33,121 bases of DNA, taken from the NCBI GenBank assembly GCA_013153405.1, contig JAADEM010000085.1:1-33121 (forward strand), given 5' to 3'. Positions 7,706 to 16,411 of the stretch are shown in pieces (position 1 is the first letter of the stretch; each line of letters begins with the position of its first letter). The translations under genes and the position numbers were made by a program. This stretch comes from Chlorobiota bacterium. GTDB lineage: Bacteria; Bacteroidota; Bacteroidia; Bacteroidales; Marinilabiliaceae. The notes under the pieces are model-generated. The model made no database searches. It saw only the letters and a list, made by a program, of their open reading frames with translations, and was not told where the DNA came from.

Positions 7706-9628
7706 ATGGCGGTAAATTTTTCATACCGGGGCGGAACAGGCTTAAAAAATGCAGCCTGTGTAAACAGAGAGCCGGTAGCAAAATTTGACAGACTGAGAAA
7801 ATATGCATTTGGAATTTTAGTAGCTCTACTGATTACATTTGCTGCATTCTCAAACTCAGATAAAACTTCCGGTAATACGCTGTATCCTTCTGTAAATAAA
7901 AGAACAATATCCCCGGGAAATACTAATTACTTTATCAATCCTGTTAATGGCAGCGATACCGGTGACGGATTGACAAAAATTACCGCATGGAAAAGTTTCT
8001 CAAACATCAATAAGCTTAAGCTAACCGAAGGAGATACCGTTAATGTGTTATCTGCCGGACCGGTAAAAACATCTTTGTTTATACATGCTGAAGGTACGAA
8101 AACGGAGCCGGTAGTGATAAAACTTGCCGAAGGCAGATATGACTTTTATCCTGAATCGGCCGTAAAAAGAAAATTCAGTATTTCTAACACTAATGATGCC
8201 CCCGACGCCCTTAAAGCGGTTGCTTTATACTTTCTGAAATGTAAAAATGTAAAAGTTGAGGGGAATGGTGCCGGATTTGTTTTCAGAGGAAAAGTGATGG
8301 AAGCGGTTATAGACAGCTCCGAAAACATCAGCATTGAAGGAATAAGCTTTGATTATGCCCGTCCTACGGTTTCCGAAATGAAAATCCTGACAGTTACAGA
8401 TACTTACGCCGATGTCAGGATACATAAAGACTCGAAATATGTAATCGACAACAAAACCCTTATCTGGAAGGGTGAAGGCTGGGAACACAAAGTGCAGCCT
8501 TTGTGGCAGGTATTTAATCCTGAAAATGACAAAGTCCGCCGCAAAAGCCTCCCTGTAAATACATTCAGTTTTGAAACCGTATCACCGGAGATAGTAAGAA
8601 TATATTTCACCGCCAATCCGGGTTTTAATCCGGGACAAATATGGCAAAACCGTAACACTTTCAGAGATTATGCAGCTGTGTTTACACGAAACAGCAAAAA
8701 CACAGAGTGGAAAAATGTGAATATCTACTTCATGCACGGAATGGGATTTGTAAATCAGTTTTCTGAAAATATCCTTTTTGACAATCTGCGGGTTGCGCCC
8801 CGTGATGGCTCCGGACGTACATGTGCTGCCTGGGCTGATATTCTGCACTTTTCGGGATGCAAAGGAAAGATAGAAGTCCGCAACAGTTTGCTTTCAGCCG
8901 CTAACGACGATGCAATAAATATTCATGGAACCCACCTGCGTTTGATCGGCAAAACCCCGGAAAAAACAGTTAAAGTAAAGTTCATGCACCCTCAGACATA
9001 TGGTTTCCAGCCCTTCTTTAAAGGAGATTCTGTTGAGTTTATCAACTCAGAAACACTTTTACCATATGCAGTAAATGTAGTTGAGAACGTAAAGAAGATA
9101 AACGAAAAGGCATTTGAACTGACGCTGAAAAATCCTTTCCCCCAAAAAATAAAGAAGAATGATGTTCTTGAGAACACTACCCGTACAGCATCTTTTACGA
9201 TGAAAAACACAACCATAAAACATATACCTACAAGAGGAATTCTGATAACCACAAGACGGAAAGTAATTATAGAAGAAAATTTCTTTTACAAAACATTTAT
9301 GAGTGCTGTCCTCATCGCCGATGATGCCCGCAACTGGTATGAATCAGGCTATGTCAATGATGTTACTGTAAGAAACAACAAATTCATAAAATGCGGAGCA
9401 CCTGTTATTAATATACATCCTGAAAACAGATCTGTCGAAAAAGGACGTTTCGTTCATGACAATATCACTATAACAAACAATTTTTTTGATATTATCAGAT
9501 TACCTGTTGTTGCAGCAAAGAGCACCGGGAACCTTGTTTTTAAAAACAATAAAATTACCGGCATTAACATACCTGACATCAAAGATCTGATAAAACCAAA
9601 GGATTGCGGCAATATTGACATCGATTAA
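7706..9628 (+). CDS. GH110 alpha-1,3-galactosidase-like beta-helix protein
   Basis: The 640-residue protein resembles glycoside hydrolase family 110, the exo-acting alpha-1,3-galactosidases that remove terminal galactose from blood-group-B or linear glycans. The GSGRTCAAWADILHFSGC block (near residues 368-385) and the AANDDAINIHGTHLR block (near 399-413) match my memory of the Bacteroides Gla enzymes, as do MHPQTYGF, HIPTRGILITTRRK and INIHPEN further on. The acidic residues in the first two blocks (about Asp378, Asp401, Asp402) fit the catalytic groups. Repeated N-x-I/F strands indicate a right-handed beta-helix. A hydrophobic segment (about 34-49) serves for export, but 33 residues precede it; no alternative ATG, GTG or TTG start is visible before it. 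There is no SusC/D pair nearby, so this is not a classical polysaccharide-utilisation locus. Confidence 0.85.
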   Translation: MAVNFSYRGGTGLKNAACVNREPVAKFDRLRKYAFGILVALLITFAAFSNSDKTSGNTLYPSVNKRTISPGNTNYFINPVNGSDTGDGLTKITAWKSFSNINKLKLTEGDTVNVLSAGPVKTSLFIHAEGTKTEPVVIKLAEGRYDFYPESAVKRKFSISNTNDAPDALKAVALYFLKCKNVKVEGNGAGFVFRGKVMEAVIDSSENISIEGISFDYARPTVSEMKILTVTDTYADVRIHKDSKYVIDNKTLIWKGEGWEHKVQPLWQVFNPENDKVRRKSLPVNTFSFETVSPEIVRIYFTANPGFNPGQIWQNRNTFRDYAAVFTRNSKNTEWKNVNIYFMHGMGFVNQFSENILFDNLRVAPRDGSGRTCAAWADILHFSGCKGKIEVRNSLLSAANDDAINIHGTHLRLIGKTPEKTVKVKFMHPQTYGFQPFFKGDSVEFINSETLLPYAVNVVENVKKINEKAFELTLKNPFPQKIKKNDVLENTTRTASFTMKNTTIKHIPTRGILITTRRKVIIEENFFYKTFMSAVLIADDARNWYESGYVNDVTVRNNKFIKCGAPVINIHPENRSVEKGRFVHDNITITNNFFDIIRLPVVAAKSTGNLVFKNNKITGINIPDIKDLIKPKDCGNIDID

Positions 9629-9719
9629 TTTATAGATACAGTAATATCTTATCTTCATATAAATACCTGTTTATCCCGCCTGTTGATGGAGAAAAGTTAA
9701 GAGTATAGCTGTATTGCTG

Positions 9720-9743
9720 AACCGGCAACTACCTGTGCCGGTT
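9720..9743 (+). terminator. Hairpin after the GH110 gene
   Basis: AACCGGCA (9720-9727) and TGCCGGTT (9736-9743) form a perfect 8-bp stem with an 8-base loop. T-rich sequence follows but no long uninterrupted T run. It sits about 90 bp after the GH110 stop and upstream of the hflX promoter, so it probably ends that transcript. Confidence 0.6.
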
Positions 9744-9845
9744 TAGCACTTTAATATTAATTTTTCACAGTTTGAATCCTGTTTAAAACCTGCTCAATAA
9801 TATTCATTGATAAACCTGAATAATCGATATATCTTACTGATTCAC

Positions 9846-9853
9846 TATATTTG
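9846..9853 (+). promoter_or_regulatory. Putative -7 box of hflX promoter
   Basis: TATATTTG matches the Bacteroidota -7 consensus TAnnTTTG and lies 26 bp upstream of the hflX ATG. No convincing -33 TTG element was found at the usual spacing, so the assignment rests on the -7 box and location. Confidence 0.45.
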
Positions 9854-9879
9854 CACCATATAAAAATTCAGACAATTAA

Positions 9880-11085
9880 ATGATTGACGACATAAAAGGA
9901 AAGAAAGAGCTTGAGAAGGTTGTACTGGTTAGCGTCCGCACTCCTGAAATATCGGAGCAGCAGATTGAGGAGTATCTCGACGAATTGGCATTTCTTGCCG
10001 AAACAGCGGGTGCAGACCCGATAAAACGCTTTGTTCAGAAACTTCCGATGCCCGACAGCAAAACATACGTGGGCAAAGGAAAACTGGAGGAGATCAGTAA
10101 CTACCTGAAAGTACATGAAATAAGCACCGTAATTTTCGATGACGAACTGACTCCTTCACAATTCAGAAACCTTGAAAGAGCCCTGAACTGCCTTGTACTT
10201 GACCGCACCAATCTCATTCTCGACATTTTTGCACGACGTGCCCGGACAGCTCATGCCAAAACACAGGTTGAACTGGCACAATACCAATATCTGCTTCCCC
10301 GCCTGACAAGGATGTGGACCCACCTCGAACGTCAGAAAGGAGGTATCGGAATGAGAGGTCCGGGAGAGAAAGAGATAGAGACCGACCGTCGTATTATCCG
10401 TGACCGTATTGCCAAGCTTAAGGAAGATCTTAGAAAAATAGACAAACAGAAAGCAACTCAAAGAAAGAACAGAGGCAAACTGGTCAGAGTAGCTCTGGTT
10501 GGTTATACCAATGTGGGTAAATCGACCCTGATGAACGTACTGAGCAAATCTGAAGTGTTTGCCGAAAACAAGCTCTTTGCAACTCTTGATACAACCGTAA
10601 GAAAGGTAGTTATAGAAAATATCCCTTTTCTGCTGGCCGACACTGTTGGATTTATCCGTAAACTGCCGCATCATCTTGTAGAGTCTTTCAAATCAACCCT
10701 TGACGAAGTAAGGGAGGCAGATATTCTTCTTCACATTGTGGATATATCACACCCAGGTTTTGAACAGCAGATCGAGATTGTAAATAAAACCCTTAGGGAG
10801 ATTACAGATAGCGAAAAACCGACAATACTCGTTTTTAACAAAATAGATGCGTATTCATTCATACAAAAAGATGAGGATGATCTTACTCCTAAAACAGCCG
10901 AAAACTTTTCTCTTGAGGAACTAAAACAGACCTGGATGGGCAAACATCAGAAATGTGTGTTTATTTCAGCCAAAAATAAAGTAAACTTCAATGAGTTCAG
11001 AAAAATGGTGTATGATGAAGTAAGAGCTATTCACACTAAACGATTTCCTTACAACGATTTTCTATATCCGAATTTCGAGGAATAA
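9880..11085 (+). CDS. hflX: GTPase HflX
   Basis: This ribosome-associated GTPase binds and splits stalled or heat-damaged 70S ribosomes. It has 401 residues. The N-terminal HflX domain (about 15-195) contains KTYVGKGKLEE and the family's RLTRMWTHLERQKGGIGMRGPGE stretch, then a coiled linker (170-198). The G domain follows: G1 GYTNVGKS (208-215), G3 DTVGF (254-258) and G4 FNKID near 319. The C-terminal segment is normal. The start ATG at 9880 is the only sensible one. It is transcribed alone, between a hairpin and its own -7 box upstream and a hairpin-rich convergent region downstream. Confidence 0.96.
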   Translation: MIDDIKGKKELEKVVLVSVRTPEISEQQIEEYLDELAFLAETAGADPIKRFVQKLPMPDSKTYVGKGKLEEISNYLKVHEISTVIFDDELTPSQFRNLERALNCLVLDRTNLILDIFARRARTAHAKTQVELAQYQYLLPRLTRMWTHLERQKGGIGMRGPGEKEIETDRRIIRDRIAKLKEDLRKIDKQKATQRKNRGKLVRVALVGYTNVGKSTLMNVLSKSEVFAENKLFATLDTTVRKVVIENIPFLLADTVGFIRKLPHHLVESFKSTLDEVREADILLHIVDISHPGFEQQIEIVNKTLREITDSEKPTILVFNKIDAYSFIQKDEDDLTPKTAENFSLEELKQTWMGKHQKCVFISAKNKVNFNEFRKMVYDEVRAIHTKRFPYNDFLYPNFEE

Positions 11086-11110
11086 AAAAGCAGCTTTCAG
11101 GAGAAACCTT

Positions 11111-11168
11111 AACCCAAAATGGTCATTAGTTCAGCGATTTCATCGCTTCCTAACAACCAATTTGGGTT
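11111..11168. repeat. Nested hairpin after hflX
   Basis: Outer arms 11111-11122 (AACCCAAAATGG) and 11157-11168 pair with one mismatch. Inside them TTAG/CTAA (11126-11129 and 11150-11153) and AGCGAT/ATCGCT (11133-11138 and 11142-11147) pair perfectly, giving one nearly continuous long hairpin. It starts about 25 bp after the hflX stop and may act as a terminator. It shares the AACCC outer arm and part of the loop pattern with 6244-6315, suggesting a related repeat family. Confidence 0.65.
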
Positions 11169-11173
11169 TAACA

Positions 11174-11384
11174 TAAAAGTTACTTTTATCGCAATAAGTA
11201 TTATCAGCCTGACACGGTTAAAAAACCAGAGGATGTCCCAAAAGTAAAAAATTAACGTCATTGGTAGGAGGAACGACGACTTTTTGGACATTGTCAGACG
11301 GACACGCCTGACCCAATCGGGTCTAACCGACGGTTAGACAGGTAATGTTTTATCGGCTCTCCGTTTCAGGCGATTTCTCCAGTA
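11174..11384. repeat. Cluster of short inverted repeats between hflX and asd
   Basis: No gene is visible here. Four further palindromes follow one another. The first is ATAAAAGT/ACTTTTAT near 11175-11191. The second has 13-bp arms at 11233-11245 (ATGTCCCAAAAGT) and 11279-11291 with one mismatch; these enclose GTCATTGGTAGGAGGAACGAC, similar to a widespread bacterial palindromic repeat. The third is GACCC/GGGTC at 11310-11323 and the fourth GTCTAACC/GGTTAGAC at 11321-11339. The last two overlap and so exclude each other. The region separates two convergent genes. Confidence 0.65.
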
Positions 11385-12383
11385 CTAATTTTTAATCAGG
11401 AACTCTGCTATCTGTACAGCGTTAAGTGCAGCACCTTTTCGTATCTGGTCCGAAACGCACCAGAAGGTAAGCCCGTTGGGATTTGAGATATCTTTACGAA
11501 CCCTGCCTACAAAAACCTCATCTTTTCCTGCAAGAAACAACGGCATCGGGTATTCTTTCTTTTCTACATTATCCATCAGTACAATTCCTTCACTATTACG
11601 GAAGGCCTCTTTTGCCTCTTCCGGTGAAACCGGTTTTTCCGTTTCCACCCATACCGATTCAGAGTGAGCTCTGAGGATAGGTACGCGAACACAGGTGGCA
11701 CTTACCTGAATGTCGGAGTGCATTATTTTTCGTGTTTCGTTATACATTTTAAGCTCCTCTTTTGTGTAGTCGTCATCAGCAAAAACATCGACCTGAGGAA
11801 TCATATTCATTGCAAGCTGATACTGAAAAGCCGACACCTGCGGTTCTTCTCCGTTTACAATGCTTTTGTACTGCTCTTCAAGCTCTGCCATACCTTTGGC
11901 TCCCGCACCGCTCGCTGCCTGATACGTGGAAACATGTACCCGTTTAATATGTGATATTTTTTCAATTGCATTGAGGGCTACTACCATCTGTATGGTAGTA
12001 CAGTTAGGATTTGCAATAATATTTCTCGGAGCATTTTTTGCATCTTCGGCATTCACCTCAGGCACTACCAGAGGTACATCTTCGTCCATCCGGAAAGCAC
12101 TTGAGTTATCAATCATTATTGCACCATGCTTTGTAATTGTTTCGGCAAACTCTTTCGATATTGAACCTCCGGCCGATACCAGGGCAATATCAATATCCTT
12201 AAAGTCATCGTTATGCTTAAGTTCTTTTACCGTTAGCTCTTTACCTTTAAAACTGTATTTCTTCCCTGCACTTCGTGCCGAGCCGAAAAGAACCAGCTCA
12301 TCCAAAGGAAAATTACGTTGTTCCAGAACTTTCAAAAATTCCTGACCTACTGCACCGCTTGCGCCAACTACTGCTATTCTCAT
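11385..12383 (-). CDS. asd: Aspartate-semialdehyde dehydrogenase
   Basis: The enzyme reduces aspartyl phosphate to aspartate 4-semialdehyde with NADPH, the branch-point step for lysine/diaminopimelate, threonine and methionine. The 332 residues start with the Rossmann motif VVGASGAVG (5-13). The catalytic cysteine is Cys128 in NPNCTT, and His240 in LRAHSESVW is the acid/base partner. [10 protein letters not shown] (152-161) forms part of the substrate site. Length and order are standard for the Gram-positive/Bacteroidota type. It is transcribed alone, convergent with hflX, from a likely -7 box at 12455-12462. Confidence 0.96.
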   Translation of the reverse strand: MRIAVVGASGAVGQEFLKVLEQRNFPLDELVLFGSARSAGKKYSFKGKELTVKELKHNDDFKDIDIALVSAGGSISKEFAETITKHGAIMIDNSSAFRMDEDVPLVVPEVNAEDAKNAPRNIIANPNCTTIQMVVALNAIEKISHIKRVHVSTYQAASGAGAKGMAELEEQYKSIVNGEEPQVSAFQYQLAMNMIPQVDVFADDDYTKEELKMYNETRKIMHSDIQVSATCVRVPILRAHSESVWVETEKPVSPEEAKEAFRNSEGIVLMDNVEKKEYPMPLFLAGKDEVFVGRVRKDISNPNGLTFWCVSDQIRKGAALNAVQIAEFLIKN

Positions 12384-12454
12384 AACTTTATACGATTGAC
12401 TTTGAAAATTAAATTAACTAACTTGAATTGCTTATGGACATTTATAATCCGATG

Positions 12455-12477
12455 CAAAAATATAACAATTTGTTATA
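12455..12477. promoter_or_regulatory. asd -7 box overlapping a 17-bp palindrome
   Basis: On the minus strand TATTTTTG (complement of 12455-12462) matches the TAnnTTTG -7 box and would start asd transcription about 65 bp before its ATG. It abuts a perfect palindrome, TATAACAA-T-TTGTTATA (12461-12477), which lies 12 bp before the divergent lamin-tail gene. The palindrome could be an operator acting on both genes, but AT-rich palindromes occur by chance. Confidence 0.4.
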
Positions 12478-12489
12478 ATCCATAATCAA

Positions 12490-15366
12490 ATGGTTCGCTT
12501 TTTTATAGTTATAATATTGGCGATACCGGCTTTAGGCTATTCACAGGTAAACGATGATTTCAGCGACGGCAACTTCACCGGTTCACCTCAGTGGACAGGA
12601 ACAACCTTAAAATTTACGGTAAACGACGATCACGAGCTTCAGCTTAATGCTCCTGCCGAAGAGTCGGAAGCATGGCTTTTTACAAAAAGTACCGCTATTG
12701 AAGAAGCAACCTGGAGAATAACGGTTCGTCTCGCATTTAATCCTTCATCGAATAACTATACGAGAATTTACCTTGCTTCCGACAGTCCTGATTTTACCGT
12801 AATAAAAAATGCGGTGTATGTGGAAATCGGGCAGACATCAGATGACGTGTGCCTGTACTCTATAAGCGGAGCTCAAAAAATAAAGCTGATTGACGGTGCC
12901 GACGACAGGACAGACCTGACAACAGTAACAATGAACATTGAAGTCACAAGAACAGGAAACATATGGATGCTGAGGACCGATACCGGAACCGGATATGTTG
13001 AAGAGGGAACAGCAGATTACAACCCGGGATTTCCGTCGGAATATTTCGGTATTTACTGCAAATATACCTCCACCCGCAGCACGAAATTCTATTTTGATAA
13101 CGTTGCTGTATCTGGCTCTCCTTTTGTTGATACGATACCGCCGCACCTTACCGGTTTTGAAGTTCAAAACGGAGAATCGTTACTTTTGTCTTTTTCCGAA
13201 ACAATTGACACAAACATTGTTTCAGCTTCCTGTTTTCGTCTTGAAAAACTTGGCCGGAGGCCTTCATCTGTTATTTTTACTGACAGTAGTAATGCATCTG
13301 CAATGTTGTACTTCAATCCGGCATTAAGCGATGTAAGTGAAGAATCATTAATCATTTCGGATATAACCGATACCGCAGGGAATGAAATGCAGGACACATC
13401 GGTAGTTTTTACTTACGAAAGAGTAAAAGTTACCGGGGTGAAAGTGAATTCACGATGCAACATTACCGTGACATTCTCAAAACCTCTTGATGAGAACTCT
13501 TTTACATCATCACATGTTTCAATATCACCCGGCGAATTCAGCACAGATATAACCATTTCAGGCAGCAATGAGCTTGGACTGGAGATAACACCACCTTTAA
13601 ACGAAGAGGAGAAATACACTCTTTTACTGCAGAACATAAAAGACATTTCGGGCGATACAATTCTCACCACCAAACGTTCTTTGTTTTACTACGTTCCCCG
13701 GCGTTTCGACATTGTGTTTTCGGAATTAATGACCGACCCGTCTCCACCCTTAATGCTTCCCGAAAGCGAATATATCGAATTGCATAACCGGACGGAGTTT
13801 GACATTAAGACAGGGGGTTGGAAACTTATTGTGAATGATAAAGAGGTTCTGCTTCCTGATACGGTAATAACAGCCGGTGGGGAACTTTTACTTGTTCCCC
13901 CCAAAGACACAGATGACTGGAATTTTGTGGAAAACAGAGCAGTTTTACCGGTCTGGCCTGCTTTAACCAATACATCAGGAAAAATGGTTCTCATTTCCGG
14001 GAAAGGGTATACCATTGATGCTTTACGATACGATTTGGAAAACTGGGGAGACGGAACCTTTAAACAGGACGGCGGATGGTCGTTCGAGATTATTGATGTC
14101 AATAATCGTTCAGCCACAGCTGACAACTGGAAGTATTCAGTAAATCCGAATGGCGGCACACCCGGACAGGAAAATTCGGTAAAGGCATCATTCCCCGACA
14201 ATACTCCGCCCGAAACAGCACTGCTCACATACGAAACGCCGTTATCCGTAAAGCTCTTTTTCACCGAAACCGTGAATTTTCCGGAGGATAATACCGGGAG
14301 TTTTATCACGATAAAAAACAACAGCATTCCAGTCTTATCAGTCGAGCCGGATACCATATTTCTTGATAACTGCACGGTAAATTTCGCCAATGAAATGACA
14401 GTAAACCAAAAGCACGAATTTTCAGATATAGGTTTAACCGACTTTGCGGGAAACAGCTTTTATCTGAATACACGAAGATATTTCGGCAAACCTGATGAGG
14501 TTGACACATCTGCAGCTGAAATAATTATCAACGAAGTGTTATTTAATCCCCGTCCTGACGGTTACGATTTTGTTGAGATCTATAACAGGTCGCAGAAGAT
14601 ATTAAACCTGTATGAGCTTTCATTTGCAGAGACAGACGAAGCGGGAGAAATAACAAAACTTTACCCGTTGGCCGGTTTTAATATTTTATCGTTTCCCGGA
14701 GACTTTCAGGTGTTTTCCGTTTCTCCCCAAAACATTAGTGATGAATATTTTTGTGAAAATAAGGAAATGTTATGCAAAGTAAACTCCTTACCATCGATGC
14801 CGGACGATGAAGGCAACGTTACCCTGACATTGAAAAACGGTAAAATTATTGACCACCTGCATTATTCCGAAAAGATGCATTTTTCGTTGTTAAACTCTGC
14901 CGAAGGTGTTTCCCTTGAGCGGCTCTCATATGATGCTCCAACCAATGATCCCGATAACTGGGGCTCGGCATCCGCTAATTCCGGATATGCCACACCAACA
15001 GCAAAAAATTCACAAAGCATTAATGCAGGAGAAGTAACTGCCACCGGGTTTTCAATCCGTGATGAACTGTTCACTCCCGATTCCGACGGCAATAAAGATG
15101 AGCTGATAATTGATTACAAATTCAATACCCCCGAGAATGTAGCAACCATAATTATTTACAATTCAAAAGGTATTCCGGTCAGGGAGCTGAAAAATAATGT
15201 TCTTCTGGGCACGTCCGGCTTTATAACCTGGGACGGAACCGATGATAACGGAGCGCTGCTCAGGCCGGGTATTTACATTATTAAAGCTGAATATTACAAC
15301 AACAAGGGAGATTTCTCTAGTCAAAAGCTAACCTGTGTATCGGGGATAAGGAGTATTGTTGAATGA
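12490..15366 (+). CDS. Large secreted lamin-tail-domain protein
   Basis: This 958-residue exported protein is made of beta domains and has no catalytic motif I can identify. Residues 1-19 are a signal peptide (ending GYSQ). Residues 20-215 look like a concanavalin/laminin-G-like jelly roll. Ig-like segments typical of SbsA/Big_5 folds follow (DTIPPHLTGFEVQN and later KVTGVKVNSRCNITVTFSKPL). There are two lamin-tail domains, near 410-520 (FSELMTDPSPP...YIELHNRT) and near 677-790 (INEVLFNPRPDGYDFVEIYNRS), with another Ig-like unit between. A C-terminal FlgD-Ig-like domain (about 855-950: FTPDSDGNKD, WDGTDDNGALLRPGIYIIKAEY) resembles the end of many surface proteins of this phylum. Probable role: surface attachment or cell-envelope structure. 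Confidence 0.82.
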   Translation: MVRFFIVIILAIPALGYSQVNDDFSDGNFTGSPQWTGTTLKFTVNDDHELQLNAPAEESEAWLFTKSTAIEEATWRITVRLAFNPSSNNYTRIYLASDSPDFTVIKNAVYVEIGQTSDDVCLYSISGAQKIKLIDGADDRTDLTTVTMNIEVTRTGNIWMLRTDTGTGYVEEGTADYNPGFPSEYFGIYCKYTSTRSTKFYFDNVAVSGSPFVDTIPPHLTGFEVQNGESLLLSFSETIDTNIVSASCFRLEKLGRRPSSVIFTDSSNASAMLYFNPALSDVSEESLIISDITDTAGNEMQDTSVVFTYERVKVTGVKVNSRCNITVTFSKPLDENSFTSSHVSISPGEFSTDITISGSNELGLEITPPLNEEEKYTLLLQNIKDISGDTILTTKRSLFYYVPRRFDIVFSELMTDPSPPLMLPESEYIELHNRTEFDIKTGGWKLIVNDKEVLLPDTVITAGGELLLVPPKDTDDWNFVENRAVLPVWPALTNTSGKMVLISGKGYTIDALRYDLENWGDGTFKQDGGWSFEIIDVNNRSATADNWKYSVNPNGGTPGQENSVKASFPDNTPPETALLTYETPLSVKLFFTETVNFPEDNTGSFITIKNNSIPVLSVEPDTIFLDNCTVNFANEMTVNQKHEFSDIGLTDFAGNSFYLNTRRYFGKPDEVDTSAAEIIINEVLFNPRPDGYDFVEIYNRSQKILNLYELSFAETDEAGEITKLYPLAGFNILSFPGDFQVFSVSPQNISDEYFCENKEMLCKVNSLPSMPDDEGNVTLTLKNGKIIDHLHYSEKMHFSLLNSAEGVSLERLSYDAPTNDPDNWGSASANSGYATPTAKNSQSINAGEVTATGFSIRDELFTPDSDGNKDELIIDYKFNTPENVATIIIYNSKGIPVRELKNNVLLGTSGFITWDGTDDNGALLRPGIYIIKAEYYNNKGDFSSQKLTCVSGIRSIVE

Positions 15367-15431
15367 AACATGGCTACAATAATAACTTGAAAAACAGTGT
15401 GTAATTTATTACTTTTACAAAAAAATCAGCG

Positions 15432-15665
15432 ATGACATATCAGCAGATAATAAATGAAACAAAAAAATTAAAGCGAGAAGAGTTTTTTAAGTACCTGCAA
15501 AAACTTTCCGTGATTGCCAGAAAATATTTTAACTGGGAAGTAACTATCAGAATTGAAGAAAAAAAAGAAACCAGTCGTACGCGCAATTGGAAAAATAAGG
15601 GCAAAGTTGACTTAAAAAGCAAACTTGATGATGTTAACATCCGGGATTTAGCTTATGGAAAATAA
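15432..15665 (+). CDS. Putative antitoxin partner of PIN-domain toxin
   Basis: This 77-residue, highly basic and charged protein belongs to no family I can name. It is placed as an antitoxin because its stop codon lies 3 bp before a PIN-domain gene, the standard order and spacing of VapBC-type modules. It has a helical N-terminal half (NETKKLKREEFFKYLQKL) and a charged tail (SKLDDVNIRDLAYGK) of the kind that wraps around the toxin. No ribbon-helix-helix or AbrB motif is evident, so DNA binding is unproven. Confidence 0.6.
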   Translation: MTYQQIINETKKLKREEFFKYLQKLSVIARKYFNWEVTIRIEEKKETSRTRNWKNKGKVDLKSKLDDVNIRDLAYGK

Positions 15666-15668
15666 AAA

Positions 15669-16076
15669 ATGGATGTACTTCTTGACACGAATGTTTTATT
15701 CTATTTTTTCGATAAAAGTTCAAAATATCATAACCTTTCATCGGAAATAATTGAAAATCTGGATAACCGCTTATTCGTATCTATAAAAAACATCTCTGAA
15801 TTTATATCTGTCTCATCCAAAATTGGTATTTCACAAAAACAGGTAATTGATTTTATATCAGAGGTAATTCATTTTTGTACTATTTTATATGGCAATGATA
15901 CTAGTTTAGCCAAATTTCTGCAATTAATAGAAAAATATAAAGTAAAAGGAAACAGAGTATATGATATTGAAATAGTATCAATAATGCTCACCAATAATAT
16001 AAACACCATTGCTACTTTCAATACTAAAGATTTTAAGGAAATTACCGAAATAAACATTTTACCAGTCTGTCTTTAA
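15669..16076 (+). CDS. PIN-domain ribonuclease toxin, VapC-like
   Basis: The 135-residue protein has the PIN fold acidic residues: Asp6 in LLDTNVL, Glu in NISEF (near residue 43), Asp in VYDIEIVSIML (near 99) and Asp in FNTKDF near the end. Members of this family cut tRNA or rRNA and stop growth when the antitoxin is lost. It is coupled to the small upstream gene (3-bp gap). The pair is on the plus strand between a surface-protein gene and the converging yidD, and is more AT-rich than its neighbours, consistent with an acquired module. RNA target unknown. Confidence 0.85.
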   Translation: MDVLLDTNVLFYFFDKSSKYHNLSSEIIENLDNRLFVSIKNISEFISVSSKIGISQKQVIDFISEVIHFCTILYGNDTSLAKFLQLIEKYKVKGNRVYDIEIVSIMLTNNINTIATFNTKDFKEITEINILPVCL

Positions 16077-16086
16077 ATCTTTGTGT

Positions 16087-16407
16087 TCACAAAGTATCTT
16101 CAGTAAAATCGTCATCCCCGGCTTTGTAAGGAGGAAAATGAAACTTTTCGGGTACCGGGTCTTTTCCGTGGCCTCCCCACGGATTACAGCGGATAATGCG
16201 CCATACAGACAACAAAAGTCCTTTTATCGGACCGTGCTTTTTTAATGCCTCGATGGAATACGATGAGCACGTAGGAGAAAAATTGCAGTTCGATCCAAGC
16301 ATAGGAGAGATGAAAAGCTGATAGAACTTTACAGGCAGTATTAAAAGCCACGACAAAGCATCGCGGATTAGCTTGTAAATCTTGTATATGACCGATGTTT
16401 TTCCCAT
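16087..16407 (-). CDS. yidD: Membrane protein insertion efficiency factor YidD
   Basis: This 106-residue membrane-associated factor helps YidC-dependent insertion. The family core is intact: [36 protein letters not shown] (about 24-59) with its conserved cysteines, then [18 protein letters not shown] (about 69-86). The start lies 4 bp after the rnpA stop, the usual rnpA-yidD order, although rpmH and yidC are not in this window. The acidic tail (DDDFTEDTL) is variable in the family. Confidence 0.95.
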   Translation of the reverse strand: MGKTSVIYKIYKLIRDALSWLLILPVKFYQLFISPMLGSNCNFSPTCSSYSIEALKKHGPIKGLLLSVWRIIRCNPWGGHGKDPVPEKFHFPPYKAGDDDFTEDTL

Positions 16408-16411
16408 CGTC

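Noticed and set aside
9720-9743. Riboswitch in the hflX upstream region
   Set aside because: Only one simple stem is present and it precedes the likely -7 box, so it would not be in the hflX leader.
10156-10674. 172-codon open frame on the minus strand inside hflX
   Set aside because: It lies wholly antisense to the conserved HflX domains, has no family pattern and no start context; it results from codon bias of the real gene.
11926-12345. 139-codon plus-strand open frame antisense to asd
   Set aside because: asd has its full catalytic set in the other strand; the antisense product is Ser/Thr/Arg-rich with no recognisable fold.
13689-14390. 233-codon minus-strand open frame inside the lamin-tail-domain gene
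   Set aside because: It is low-complexity Ser/Val/Phe-rich sequence expected opposite a beta-rich coding frame, with no domain, and overlaps clear lamin-tail and Ig motifs on the plus strand.
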